Of a stretch of 64,000 nt of DNA, positions 11,926-23,730 are shown piece after piece. The notes under the pieces are model-generated. The model ran no database searches. It was not told the DNA's origin and worked only from the letters and a program-made list of their open reading frames with translations. The position numbers and the translations under genes were made by a program. Each line of letters opens with the position of its first letter. Positions within the stretch are counted from its first letter, which is position 1. This stretch comes from Gavia stellata (lineage: Eukaryota > Chordata > Aves > Gaviiformes > Gaviidae), in the NCBI RefSeq assembly GCF_030936135.1, contig NC_082637.1, positions 3,720,001-3,784,000 on the forward strand, read 5' to 3'.

Positions 11926-12360
11926 AATAGAAATTAGGGCTGGAAGAGAACACTGAAAATCAGCTAATCTACCCCCAAACCCAAAGGCAATTCAGCTACC
12001 CTTAAACCTCCGGTGATCAGTGTTTTTCCAACCTGTTCTTAAAAATCTGAAATGCAACTCTACTATGTTTTTCAGGCAATTTTTCCAGGCCTTAATTACC
12101 TCCTCCGCTGGCAAACTGCCCTCTGTCACCCAGGCTGCATCTTCCTTCCTGCAGGTTAAACCCATGGCTTCTTCGCCCTTCCTCTGTGATTATGAAGAGT
12201 TTATTTCCTTTCTCTCAGTAGCTATATTTTACGATTTACTATGTCCCCTTGCTGTTTTTTCTTCTCTAGACTAAACAACCCCAGGTCCTTCAAGCTTCCT
12301 TTTTGGGATATCTTTTAATTTTCTAAGCACTTTACACAGTCTCCTCCAGACTCCCTCTAT
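11926..12360 (-). repeat. Old L3/CR1-like LINE remnant
   Basis: Read on the + strand, this segment follows the reverse complement of vertebrate L3/CR1 3' sequence. It has AGGGCTGGAAGAGAAC near the 3' end, the AACCTGTTCTTAAAAA block (12031-12046), the CAATTTTTCCAGGCCTTAATTACC block, the TTAAACCCATGGCTTCTT block (12156-12173) and the CTTCTCTAGACTAAACAACCCCAG block (about 12261-12284). Divergence is far greater than in the other CR1 copies, so this is an old insertion, probably predating birds. It reads antisense, so it lies in the same orientation as CTIF. Confidence 0.7.
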
Positions 12361-14605
12361 TACTAGTTCACCACCTTCATTACTAAATCATTATCTAGCA
12401 TTCATTAGGCATTACTTATTCAGGTAAATGCTATTTATTACAATATCTTTATTCTTCTTATTGTTATAGACTATAATAGCTGTTGTCCAGCCATCTGCCA
12501 GCTCTTTATGGCTTTGCAGAGGTTTGGGACGGGCGTGCTAAGAGCAGTTTTCTCAGCACCAAATGGCAATAGGACTGTAGGGAGCTTGGGGGGGGGTTTA
12601 CGAGATGCTCTCGCTCAGGGGTTCCCAGACTTCCCAACCATCGCTCAGACACGCTCGAGGACCCTGTCCCCAGCATCACCAGAAATTTGTGGTTCCTCTG
12701 AGGTCTACGTGGGTTTGGGGAGCCCCTGGACTGGTCCTTGCAGGGTCCCGTGGAAAATCAGGGTGAAGGCCCCAGATTTGTTCTGGGCAGGGAGGAGCAC
12801 AGCAGCCCGGCCAGGCGTTAAATGAAAGCGGGGACAAGAACACCGCTTTTTATCCATTTTCTAATTACGTTTTTCTCCACAAAGGCATTTTGATAAGAAA
12901 AAGTATTTTGTGTTATTTATTGCAATTAGCTCTGAGTATACAGTTGACTCCGCTGAAGATAAGGACCCTGGAACTGCAGAAACAGCATCACCAGTGAGAT
13001 AAGCAACAGCCATCAGCGCACAGCGGGTTTCCGTTTCAGACGGAGGACGTCAGACCCCCCACTAGAATAAAAACGTCCAGCCCTACCCAAATACACACTG
13101 CTAGAAATATGTTTTCCCGTTGAAGACCTGGCCTGGGATCTGCACGATAAAGCAGCAAATTATTTTGCGTGCACTGCGTGTCTGCTAAGGGCGTTTTGAA
13201 TGCAAAAAGGGATTTTGAAGCAATGCAGTGCAATTTTTTTTCTGCTTGAAAGGTATGTTTTTGGTGGAGATGTCTGCATGCATTGTAGAGGTTTTGGTCA
13301 AAGAGCTCCATTTAGTCTCCTGCAGATTTTAATTCAGGCCATTTGAGACTAAAATACACACTAAAATACATCTAACTGTGTCTTCACTAGCATTTAATGG
13401 TGTCAGCTCCATCAGGGGTGATGATCCCAAATCCAGCTTTCTGAGGCTCAGCTTCAAGCCCACCATTGCTTAAAGAGGTGGAAGGAGGTGAGTTGTCCAT
13501 GGAGTGGACATCATTCTGGAGTCGAGGCACCTCCGCTAATGATGGGCGGAGCAGTGAATTGCCCCCAAAGCCCTGCTCTCCGGAGCAAACGTGTGGGATC
13601 TGGGAAGGGACGGCTGATCCCAGGGGACTTTGGGCCTCTGAAATGCTTAGTCGTGTCCTGTGGGCTCATTACTTGAGGGGGAGAAGATGCTCAGGCGTTA
13701 GGGAAACGGAGGGGGAGCGTGGGGAGTAGAGGGCTGGGGAGGAGGCATGAATTTCCCTGCGTGATCCTGGTGGCTTTGTCACTCCTTGCTTCACCTTCCT
13801 CCTCTTTTTTCCCCTCTTTGTCCCTCCCTCAGGCCAGGATAAGATCTTTTCTTTTATAAATTCCAGGTACCTTTGTGGAGTGACCCTTAGACCAGGTTGT
13901 TTTAGGTGAGCAGAGCCCCTGCCAGCCACTGCCGATTAATTATTACTTCCATCCTCCTGGTTCCCAACCTTGGGAAACTGCTGTGTATTGGGTAATGCCT
14001 TTTTTTTTTTTTTTTTTTGTTGTTCGCAAATGGACAACAGTCAAAATATAACTTACTCTGTGCTTAAAAACCATTTCCTACCAAAACTGCAGGTCGGAGA
14101 CAAGAGACCCGTTTGGAAAGGGGTCCAGGGATGGAGGGATACCCATGGGGATGTCCCACCTCAGAGGCGTAGGTTAATCTGCACCAGGGCAGCAGCATTT
14201 GGGAGCAAGATCTCGTGGTGACGTTAGTGGCCTGGCAAAGGGACACGGCGGAGGCTGGCTATTACAACACTGAGCACTTCAGCCCTCGGCACGATTTCCA
14301 TTGGCACCTGCGTCGCGAGCCAAGCGGGAGACCTTTGCTCAGCTTCCTATTAACCATTTAGTTCTAATTAAAGGCATTCACCAGTCAGCTGTCACTGACC
14401 AGCTGGGAGACTGAATAGGTGGTCCCTAACCATCATGTCTACCTATTTTTTTTTTCACTAATCTGGCCATTTTTGCTATTACAGAGGCGGGGAGGAGATG
14501 GGTGCAAAGGGGGTGCTTAGGAAAAGAGGTGTGCGCTTGTGCTGGAGCTTTCAGGGAGGAAAGGGAGGAAAAGGGCTTACGCTGCAGCGTGCGCAGGGAT
14601 GAAGG
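12361..14605. other. Intergenic DNA, AT-rich in part
   Basis: No gene or transposon was recognised. Bases 12361-12480 and 12840-12960 are AT-rich. An 18-base poly(T) run lies near 14000-14018, and a 9-base G run at 12588-12596. Confidence 0.5.
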
Positions 14606-14641
14606 ACTGAGCGATGCAAAAGCACTGAGCGATGCAAAAGC
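14606..14641. repeat. 18-base perfect tandem duplication
   Basis: The 18-base unit ACTGAGCGATGCAAAAGC occurs twice without a mismatch, so the duplication is recent. It preserves reading frame but lies in no recognised gene. Confidence 0.9.
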
Positions 14642-17600
14642 TCTCTTAGTCCAGCCTGAACTTGAACCCTCTCCCTGTATATTGTAGTGAATGGCCAGTT
14701 TTGGGTGTGCACACCCCAGAAGGAGGGTGATTGCATCACCCCAGTCTACCCAAGTGCTTCGGTCCCGATGACACCCCGCTGTCCCAAAGGGCTGGGGTGC
14801 TCAGACTGCCCACGCCGTGCCCACCCACCAGCCGCAGGGCTGCAAGTACCGCCCCGACGGTGTCCCCGTGTCCCCCCCGTGCTGACATCTGTCCCTTGCA
14901 AGTCAGGGCGGGGGACAGCAGCAGGGTGACCAGGCTGCCGGCCGGCCCTTATCTCCTTCCTCTGCCTTATCTGCTTCCAGTAGAAATTGGATTGGGATCG
15001 GGCACCCCGGGAGCAAGGCGGGAGCTCGGAATGGAGCAGCCGATGGGGGTGGCTGATAACGGTGTTTCCTGGAGACGGAGCACTTGGGCAAGGGCTCCTA
15101 GAGACAGCTCGCAGGGATGGCGAAGCTGAGATGGGTGGGATTAAAAAAACCCCTCTGCAGCGCTGGATTCCTCACCTGCCTGCAAAACAGCCAGTGCTGA
15201 GACCCTCTCTGACACCTCAGAGGCGAAACAAAGCGGCGAGAGACCCTGAGGGCCTGGGATGAGCCTGTGAGGCTGGGGAGGACGGACGATGCTGGTGGCC
15301 AAAGCTGCAGCTCCTGTGAACTGGGAGTGAAGAGGGAAGCTCGTGCACCTGAAGCAGGGCAGGAACATGGGCTGGAGACCAGGACTTGTCCTAAAAAACA
15401 CCCCGAGGCAGCAAGGTCAGGTAACTGCCCATGGGGTGAGTGATGTGGATCAAGCCGTGGTAATTACCCCTTGCAGGCAAGCACAGTACGGTCCCCTGGG
15501 ACCAGTGATGCAAACACGGGAGGGATTTGCACCAGGGCAGCCCACCGCCGTGTGCCCTCATCCCATGCATAGGTGGTCCCATGTGGTAGGGTGCAAATCA
15601 CCCCCCCAGCAAGACCTTGGGCTGATGCGGGGTTGGGGTTTGCACACACAAGGGTGACAGTAAGGGACAGAGGCCACCGGTTGTCCTCCGGAGACCCCGG
15701 CTGAGCGCCCTGAGTGGAAAGCGCGCGGTGCCCTGCCGTCTGGGCTCCCTTCCAGGCTCGTCATGGGACTCCCAGCAAATCCCCCGGGGCAATCCGATCT
15801 CCGGGACGGCCAGGCACCTATCCCTCCCTCCCGCACGTCGGGTTTTCCATGGTTTAAGGTGCCAAAGTTCATTGACAGTCCTGGCGCCTCGGGCACACCC
15901 ACAGCCTGTGCCACCCTTCGTGGGACAACGCAGGTCACCCAGCGAGGAGGAAAGAAAACAAGGCGCAATAGGGATAAAGCCACTTTGCACCCAATATATA
16001 AAACCTTGGGGGGGGGGCGGGAAATCACCCTCGTGACACATCCTACGTAAACACCAGAGGTTATATCGCTGCTAGTTAGCCGGTTTTATTTCACGGAGCA
16101 GTCAGACTTGATGATGAAACTCTGTCTGAAGCTTCACGGAGACAAATGACACATGTTTCCCAGTAGTCCTTGAATGGCTATCAAATGTGTCATAGTTAGG
16201 AGCCAGCCTGGAGGGACTTTTTCTCCAGTAGTTCCTATTCCAGGAAATGAGTCTGCCCTGTGCATTCCCTAAATTTGTCAGTCATCTAGGAGGCATCTTT
16301 GTTAAAATTAGAAGGTTTGCTTTGGTAAAATTTCTACTAACTCTTGAGTAATTTAGGAGGTGAAATAACCATGCAGTAAAAGTCTCCCATCTGTTCTGAG
16401 AAGAGATGATCGGCTCGTTGGGAAACACGGGGAGTGACGCGGTGCCACTGTCCCTTTACAGCTCTGCTAGGGGTTTGATGCGAAACCTTCACGACCATGT
16501 CCTTGTGCTGCTGCTTGCACCAGCTCCCATGGCCCAGAGGGAACCGTCACCCCCCGAGTGAGATGCACAGCCCCGTACGTGCTCTCTGCACCACCTACAC
16601 GCCTTCGCATGGATGCCAGCAGCTTGCACAACCCACGGGGCTGGGTACAGGGACACGGAGCATGGCTCTGGCTCCCAGATCCCTTGGGGCGCATCCAGGT
16701 GAGCAAATTAATCTCCACTATGGGGTGGCCACGTGAAAACTGAGGATTAGGAGCAGTGTCAGGTCCATATGAGCCCCTCGGCGATGCTGGAAGGTCGCCC
16801 GGAGGCCCAGCTAGTTGACACGGGACAAAACTGTGCCAAGAAGCCCTTGAAGCATCCCTAGTGCGGAGTACCGTGGTCCTTTCGCACGGTGTGGCACCCA
16901 CCAAAACCACTCCGGTTTTCCCCTTTGCCTTCCCATCCTGGGCTGGGCTGCGACAGACCAAGGGCTGAGCTAAGGGCGGCACAGGGAGGGCTTGGTCAGC
17001 CCTGCACTACCCCAACCCCAAATATCTGACATGAAATAAATGACTGTGGCGGTATTTGAGCCACCACATCACCATCTCAAACTGGGAATAGTGCAAGAAG
17101 AGCCTTTCCAAGCGGATGAGGCAGTCAAACTCCAGCAAAATCACGGAAAGAGCAAGTTAAAAAAAAAAATCCAGTGCCGTCCCCTCTTGCCTCCCTCCCC
17201 ATGAACTCTTTTGAACTTGGAAAAACCAAAACAAACCAGGGCTGAGTTCAGCCTCAGTTCAAGTTGTAGATAAAGTTCAACCTACTTCTAATTTTATCCC
17301 GACGGTTCCCACCAGAAAACAGGCTCCGGCGCGGCGCCGTGGGGGTAAGCCAGCCCTGACCCTCACCCCCCTGCCAGCCCCCCGGGTCTCCCCAAAACCC
17401 CCTGCCTACCAGCTGCCACGTCCAGGTGGGACAGCGAGCACGAGGCCACGTGCCCCAGCCACCCCACGGGAGCATCTCCTGGAGGTGACCACGGTGTGTC
17501 ACCACCCCATGGGGCCGGTTGTCCCCCGCCGTGTCCAGCCAGGGCCACCCTGGGCTGGGCCAGGTCTCCACGTGACGACTGCCGTTGGACTTGTCTCTGC

Positions 17601-20600
17601 TCCGGGCTCCTCTGGGTTTTATTTTTTCATTGCTTCCCTTAGGAGCGGCGCTTTCATCCAGCGCCACGGGGGCAATTAGGTGAAGCGGAGGAGAGGGTAA
17701 TTAGGGGAGGAACTGGGAGGCAATGGGTTGTGCGTGGAGGGGCGGGAGGAGCAGTGGGATATGAGGCTCCGTGCAACCTCCTGGCAGCATTTCCGTGGGT
17801 GACATTGATGCACACAGGTAATGGCGATTGCTGGTGGGATTTTTGCGATGCAAACCCAGCACACCCCAGGCAAAGTGTTTGCAGCAGCAGAAAGCGTTAA
17901 AAAGGGAGAAAACCCTTCCGCAAGTTGCTGGGGATCCAAATGGGAACTGCAGAGACCAGGGATGGTCACCTGTCCCCAAAAAGGTGAGTACAGATGGGGA
18001 CTGGCACAAGGACAGCTCATCGTCCCCGAGGAGGAGACATCCTTGGGTATGGAAAGGAAACGGAGGTGGCCAAACGGGACAGGAGGAAGGAGCCCTGTCT
18101 GCAAACACAGAGGGAGCAAAAGGAAGAAAATGGGGAAAAAATGGTAAATTGAGCTGAAAAACAGAACCCAAGCAGCAGAACGGGGTTTCTTGGGCTTAGC
18201 CCCCCCCAGAGAGCAGCGAGCCCCCGCAGCACCACTTTTAAGTGCTCACAGAACCAACAGAAATGCGATTTTATATAAAGGATACATACAGAAGGATGTG
18301 TCCATGCAATGATTGTAAAAACCACTTGCAGTCTCCCCAGGCAACACAATCCCTCTCCCAAACGCTTCATCGCCCTGAAAAAATAAGACTGCATTTATCT
18401 TTAGGAAGACAGCACAAACCCTTGTTTTCTAACAAATGTGCCGCATTTTTGTGCTTTAAAAGAAGAGCAGAGCAGACCTACGAACTGGGGGTTGATTTCT
18501 CGCACGAGTTGTAAAATACAGCCCTAGGGATAGAAGTTACCTTAGCTGTAAAACAATCCACGAACTGGATTTCACAACCTTTGTCGTCTTTCTCTCCCCA
18601 GAGCAATATTTTACAGCGTTTGCCCTCAAACCAGTTTTTCATCAGACGACATGTGTAATTACCACCAGACAGGTTTTTGGTAACCCATCTCCTGACGCAG
18701 ATTTTCCTCCCACCCTCACGCTGCGTAGCTGATGATTTACAGAATCTGGCCTCTTCCAGATTTGCTCTGAAAGGTGAATTTGAGCTCTTTTGGAGCTCAG
18801 AATTTAAAAATACCAAAAAATGTAATTTCGAAATTGATCGCTGAGCTTGAAGGGTGCTCTTCTCGCCCCAGTGTGCTGGTGGCATTAACTACTGGGAGAC
18901 GTGGTGTCGCTTCTCTATTCATGGGGCTGATGGATGAGGAGAAATGCCTGGAGGTTTCTGTAGGATCAAGGGTTGGGTTGGGAGTTTTTGGGAGGGCCAA
19001 GCCCCAGCTATGGTCCCTTATTGCCCAGGAGGGTTTGGAGAGGAGACGGTAGGTGAAGAGGATGGTCCTGCAAGGCTGTTGGAGGGGATGAACCTCCAGG
19101 AGACTGGATCCATCCCATTGCTACGGGCCCTTCTGCAGTCCATTAAAACTCACGTTTCCCCTTGGCACCAGCGCTGGGACCTGTTTGGCACACACTCACC
19201 TGCAGTAAGGGAGATCTGCAGCCCTGGGGCATGGCTGGACAGCACACAGGAGGATTTCTCCCTACCCATGATAGGTCCAACCTATAGGAGAACCACTAGG
19301 ATTCAGGAGACGTTATCAAGGCAGGGAGTAGTAAATGCTGATCAGGATTTCTTTTGGGTTTTATCCCACTGACAAAAAAGTGCCAATGACAGATAATTTG
19401 GCTGTGGTTGACACATGGGACCTGGGGAACCCCCAGCTCAGCCGATGCCTGAGCACGGCACGTCAGGCTGATGCTGCTCATGACCCACCTGTGTACGGCA
19501 CCCTGGCTCCGGCTCCTGCACAGGGGCTTGCACATCTGATGCCGGAGCATGGGGCTGTGTGCCAAGAAAGCCCAGGCTCCTGCAGAGCTCACTATTATTA
19601 TTATTATTAAAAGTAAGAGAGAGCTGCTTGTTCCCCATCTCCATGCACAGGACAACAGCTACAAGGAACTCCTCTCTGGTACATGCATGAAGCAAAAACT
19701 GTTGGGATTTGTCTCTTGGACCAGGAAGCCTGGGGACACCACCGGTACCTCCGAGCATCCCCCAAGTAAAATCCAGGCTCAGAGCTGCCTGCAAAAGTGT
19801 GGAAATGGTCTCCGTAACCACCCATTTGGACTTTGCACAGGTCCTAGGCGCTGGGGAATCTCATGGACCACTTTCTCCACCTCTCGTGCACATGCAGACA
19901 CTCATTGCAGTCCAGTTCCTCAGCCGGCTGTATTCACCGCATCTCTACCAGTTGCAAGGGCACTGATTTGCTCCAGGACCTGGTTTCTTCTCACAGCTCC
20001 ATCATCAATGACTGCCGTGGGGTCACCAGCAGCACCAGTGGTGTCTGTGCAGCTCCCTCCCCGTCTTGGCTGCGAGGCCACATCTTCACGTCATGCATTT
20101 GGACGTGTAAGAACGACACGTGTGGGGACAGACATTAAACACCGATGCATTTCCCTCCGGCAGGGCTGGGAGGAGAGGCGCAGAGGCTGAAGCAAGCCCA
20201 GGACCACGCAACGCACGGTGGAGGTGATTGTTCCCATCAGACCTTCGCCACCTCCTGACATCGCTTTCCCAAAGTGGAAACTTTTGACGGGAAAGCTCTA
20301 TGGGAAGCTATTGAAAAGGTCTGTGCTAATAAAGTCCAAACGCTTTGTTTAAATGTTATTGCTACAGCAACATAACATACATTGAAACAAAATGCTTTGT
20401 TTGGTGAAAAACTCGGACGATTTAGGACAGAATGGAATTTTGAAATCTCGGCATTTCTCTTGAGAGGGACTTTGCATTTTTTCCCCATTAACTCTGTGGC
20501 ATGGCTACGACTGGTGGGAAATGGTTAGCCGGCTTTGATCCGGCATGGGATGAGGCATCGGCATAGCATCCAATCCACCAAGGCTTTGCCCTTTGCAATG

Positions 20601-20785
20601 CCACTAACCCCCGTTGAAGGCTGCAGCTCCAAGGGGAGCGATGCCTTTGCACTGGACGAAGGAAGCCAGATCTCCCTCAGAAGGCTCCATTTCGGTGGCC
20701 TGCCCTGGGACCATGCATCCTTGAGACCCTGCGCTCATCTTTAACAATGAGGACAACCAGAGCAACTCTTCAAGAGTTACAGGCA
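14642..20785. other. Intergenic DNA, GC-rich in part
   Basis: No exon, RNA gene or transposon was recognised. Bases 14750-15100, 15600-15960 and 17290-17560 are GC-rich, with a small CG-dense patch at 17325-17341. A run of 10 G followed by CGGG sits at 16008-16021. A short ATT run lies at 19592-19608. The longest frame (19549-20190, + strand, 213 codons) crosses that ATT run and has no family resemblance. Confidence 0.5.
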
Positions 20786-20994
20786 GTGTCTGCATCCCTG
20801 GAAATGTTTAAACCACTAAATTATATCCCAAGGATGGGATATTTTTTGCAGAAACCTGGTTCTTAGGGACAGAAATTTTTTGCAGAAATACACTTAGGGA
20901 CATGGTGGACTTGGCAGTGTTAGGTTTATGGTTGGACTTGATGATCTTAAAGGTCTTTTCCAACCTAGACGATTCTATGATTCTGTGATTCTAT
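20786..20994 (+). repeat. CR1 LINE 3' fragment (copy 2, different subfamily)
   Basis: It contains the subfamily-typical GGTTGGACTTGATGATCTTA (about 20931-20950), then the AGGTCTTTTCCAACCTAGA block and an ATTCTATGATTCTGTGATTCTA tail. This is the CR1 group that says GATGATCTT rather than GATGGCCTT as in copies 1, 5, 6 and 8. An internal tandem duplication is present (20841-20871 and 20875-20902). Confidence 0.92.
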
Positions 20995-23730
20995 TAATTA
21001 ATTCAGAGGAGTCCTGAGGAGTGGGATAGACATAAAGCTGGGCTCAGTAGTCACATTTATGTAGCCACGCAAGTGTCCGGCTTTATAATTAGTGATCACA
21101 CGTAGGATCCAAAAGGAAGAGGCCATATAGTCCCATAATGTGCCTTATTATTTTAATACTGTCGTTCTTCTTGTTACACCCCAAGCAATAATCATTTAAG
21201 CTATGGTTCAGCTTGCAAACATGGCAGCAATGCTGTTACGTTAAACATGAACGTGCTTTGTCACTTAGGATTTACCTCTGTTATCTATTTTGCCACCAGC
21301 ATGAGCATTTAAAAACTCCGCTTATTAGTCAGTATTAGAAGTGGAGCTGCTGGAAGAGGAGAACATCCTGCTATTTGCAGGTTTGCTGTGTTTTAGGAGA
21401 GCCGAGCAAACTTACTCTGATTCATGGGGTTTCTTTATTTGCTGCTGTCTGGGTTTTTGGCAGCCACGAGGAATTCACAGAAATATTCCTGCATCTTGAA
21501 AGCTTCAGATCTGCAGCAATGCCCATCCATCTGCTCCAAAATCTTCTGTTTACTGCAGGTTATTTTCTCATTTAATAATCTCGGTGAGCCCAGGGGCCCA
21601 GGGACTGTCCCTGCTCTTGGCTTGGCTGCTCCCAGCCCAACTCCAGTGTTGATAAGCTCTTTCCAAAGCTGGTCCAGATGCTCACAGCCGTGACTTGGTG
21701 GAACAAGCCAAACTCCAGCTCCAGCACAACCTGGAGCTGTAGGGTCTGGCTGTAGCTTGGCGTGGTTGATGGAGACATTTAGGGATGGATCCTTGGAAAG
21801 GGTGGCTTTGGAGGAGAGATTTGGATGGTTTTATCCCTCATTTACCAGCAGTGCTTTGTCTCACTTGCTTCAAAACTTTCTCCCACCCAGTTGATGCAGC
21901 AATAGAAATTATGGGAAGGACCCAGGAGTAATTACAAGTAACATGACAAAACCAGTTCCTACCGGGTCAGCTTTTCAGCGGCAGATGGCATGAACCAGCT
22001 TATTGTTTTTCTCTGTGCTATCATCAAAATAACCCAAAGCAATGTCTCGTGATTGTCCAAAGGACTAAACATGGGGTTTATAGATTTCTAAATTACAGCC
22101 CTATGCAAACATCCACGAATGACCCCATTGTCCATCACAAGACAGTTTGGGGAGGCAATGGGCAACCTGCCCTCCATCACCAGAGGTTTTATGAGCAGGT
22201 TGGACAAACTCCCCCAGGAAGGGTGCTGGTGTGGTTGGTCCTGTTTTGGGGCAGAAGGGTGGATCAGCTGATGCACCACATCATGAGGAAGGCTGCCTGG
22301 TAGGTCATGTCATCTACCTTCTATATCAGTACAGAAAAGATGAGGTGTGGGGATGCCGTTGTCCCCTGGGCAAGGGACCCAGCCTGGGGGTGCCACACAG
22401 GGGAGCTGCAGCAGAAATGGGCTTTTGGGCTCAAATAAAACACAAGGGGTTATGAAAAAGGAGAGCAAGTATCATGGATCAACTCGGTTACATAAGGACA
22501 TGGGTCACTCTCCACCAGCTGACCTTGGCTATGTCTAGTTTACCAGTGCGGATGTTGCTGAGACCTCGACTGCAGGCAGAAGAGCAGAAAAAGTGAGCTT
22601 TTTGGCAAATTGTGCTGAACTCATATAAAATGCTTTGCACGGGCGTTAAGGTTAATATCTAGCTAGTAGGAGATGCAAGAGGAGATGATCCTGAAAGCCA
22701 GCAGCCAGGAAGCATTTAATAAACCCAAGGCTCCTTCTCTAAGCAGATATAGGGTTGCACGGAGCACTGGGTGACCTGCACTGGTTGCAAGTAGCCTGCA
22801 CCTCATTTTAACATCTCAACTATTTACTCACGGCCTTACAGCAATGAGCTGAGCCCCCCAGCCAGCAGCAGGGATCCCTCTGCCACAGCCCCACCTTCTT
22901 CCACCTCCTTTTTGTATTTATTTTGCAGCTCGGCTGCGTTGCACTGAGCTCCGAGGACACACACACGGTCACGTATGGCATTTCGCAAGAATACTTCCTC
23001 AAAAGCAGGAACCGTTTCACCTCCAGTTTTCTGGCCAGAGCCCGATGACACACGGGCACAAACCGCTCACCTCCAGTGACCCGCGTGGCTTCCTGGGTCA
23101 ACGCACGCATTTCAATCAGCCAAAAATTCATTGGCTTGGGCTAGAGAAGGGTTTTCCAGAGGAAACTTCTTATAAAAATGCTTTTTAAAAGTTTTTTTTT
23201 TTTCAAAAGGAGTTTGAATGGAGTGGTTTGTGAGCCTTCGGTGCTGCTGCGTGCTGTAGCGTTGGGTGAAATGGTTGTGATAAATGCGGGCATTCTCCAA
23301 CAGACCCCCAGGACCAGCCGAGGTAGGACACATAGATGGGAAATTCCCTTGGGACAGAGGCCAGGGAGCAGGTGGCCGTGGTGGCTGAGCTGGGAAAAGG
23401 GTCCAATCCATCGCCCATGGACCTCCAAGCTCTTTGCACCTCTCCCATGGGCTTCATTCTCATCCCCGTGAGAAGTGATGGGGAGAGGGACCAACCCCAA
23501 CTGGAGCCACAGCACTGCGCAGGATCCGACCTGGCGCCAGGAGCATGGGCTGAGCCATCCCCACAGAGGGAAGGATCAGTCCCTCTGCTACATTTCCAAG
23601 CCAACACCATTAGGGATATTTCCCCCCCCCCCCGCCCCGTATCTTCCTTTTTTTCCATCCTAAACAAAAGGAAGGTCTCTCCCAGACCATCGCAAGTGAT
23701 AGCGCGTACCCACAAAGAGATGGGGAAATG
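20995..23730. other. Intergenic DNA upstream (in window order) of the CTIF 3' end
   Basis: No gene was recognised. Bases 21030-21340 are AT-rich and repeat-free, and are a candidate conserved non-coding element (inference). A 12-base C run followed by GCCCCG is at 23622-23639. Confidence 0.5.

Noticed and set aside
15991..16006. TATA-like sequence (ATATATAAAA) before a G run
   Set aside because: No initiator, exon or CpG island context; one match in AT/GC-mixed DNA is expected by chance.
19549..20190. 213-codon open frame on the + strand, longest in the window
   Set aside because: It runs through an ATT simple repeat (read as a string of Ile) and has no family motif.
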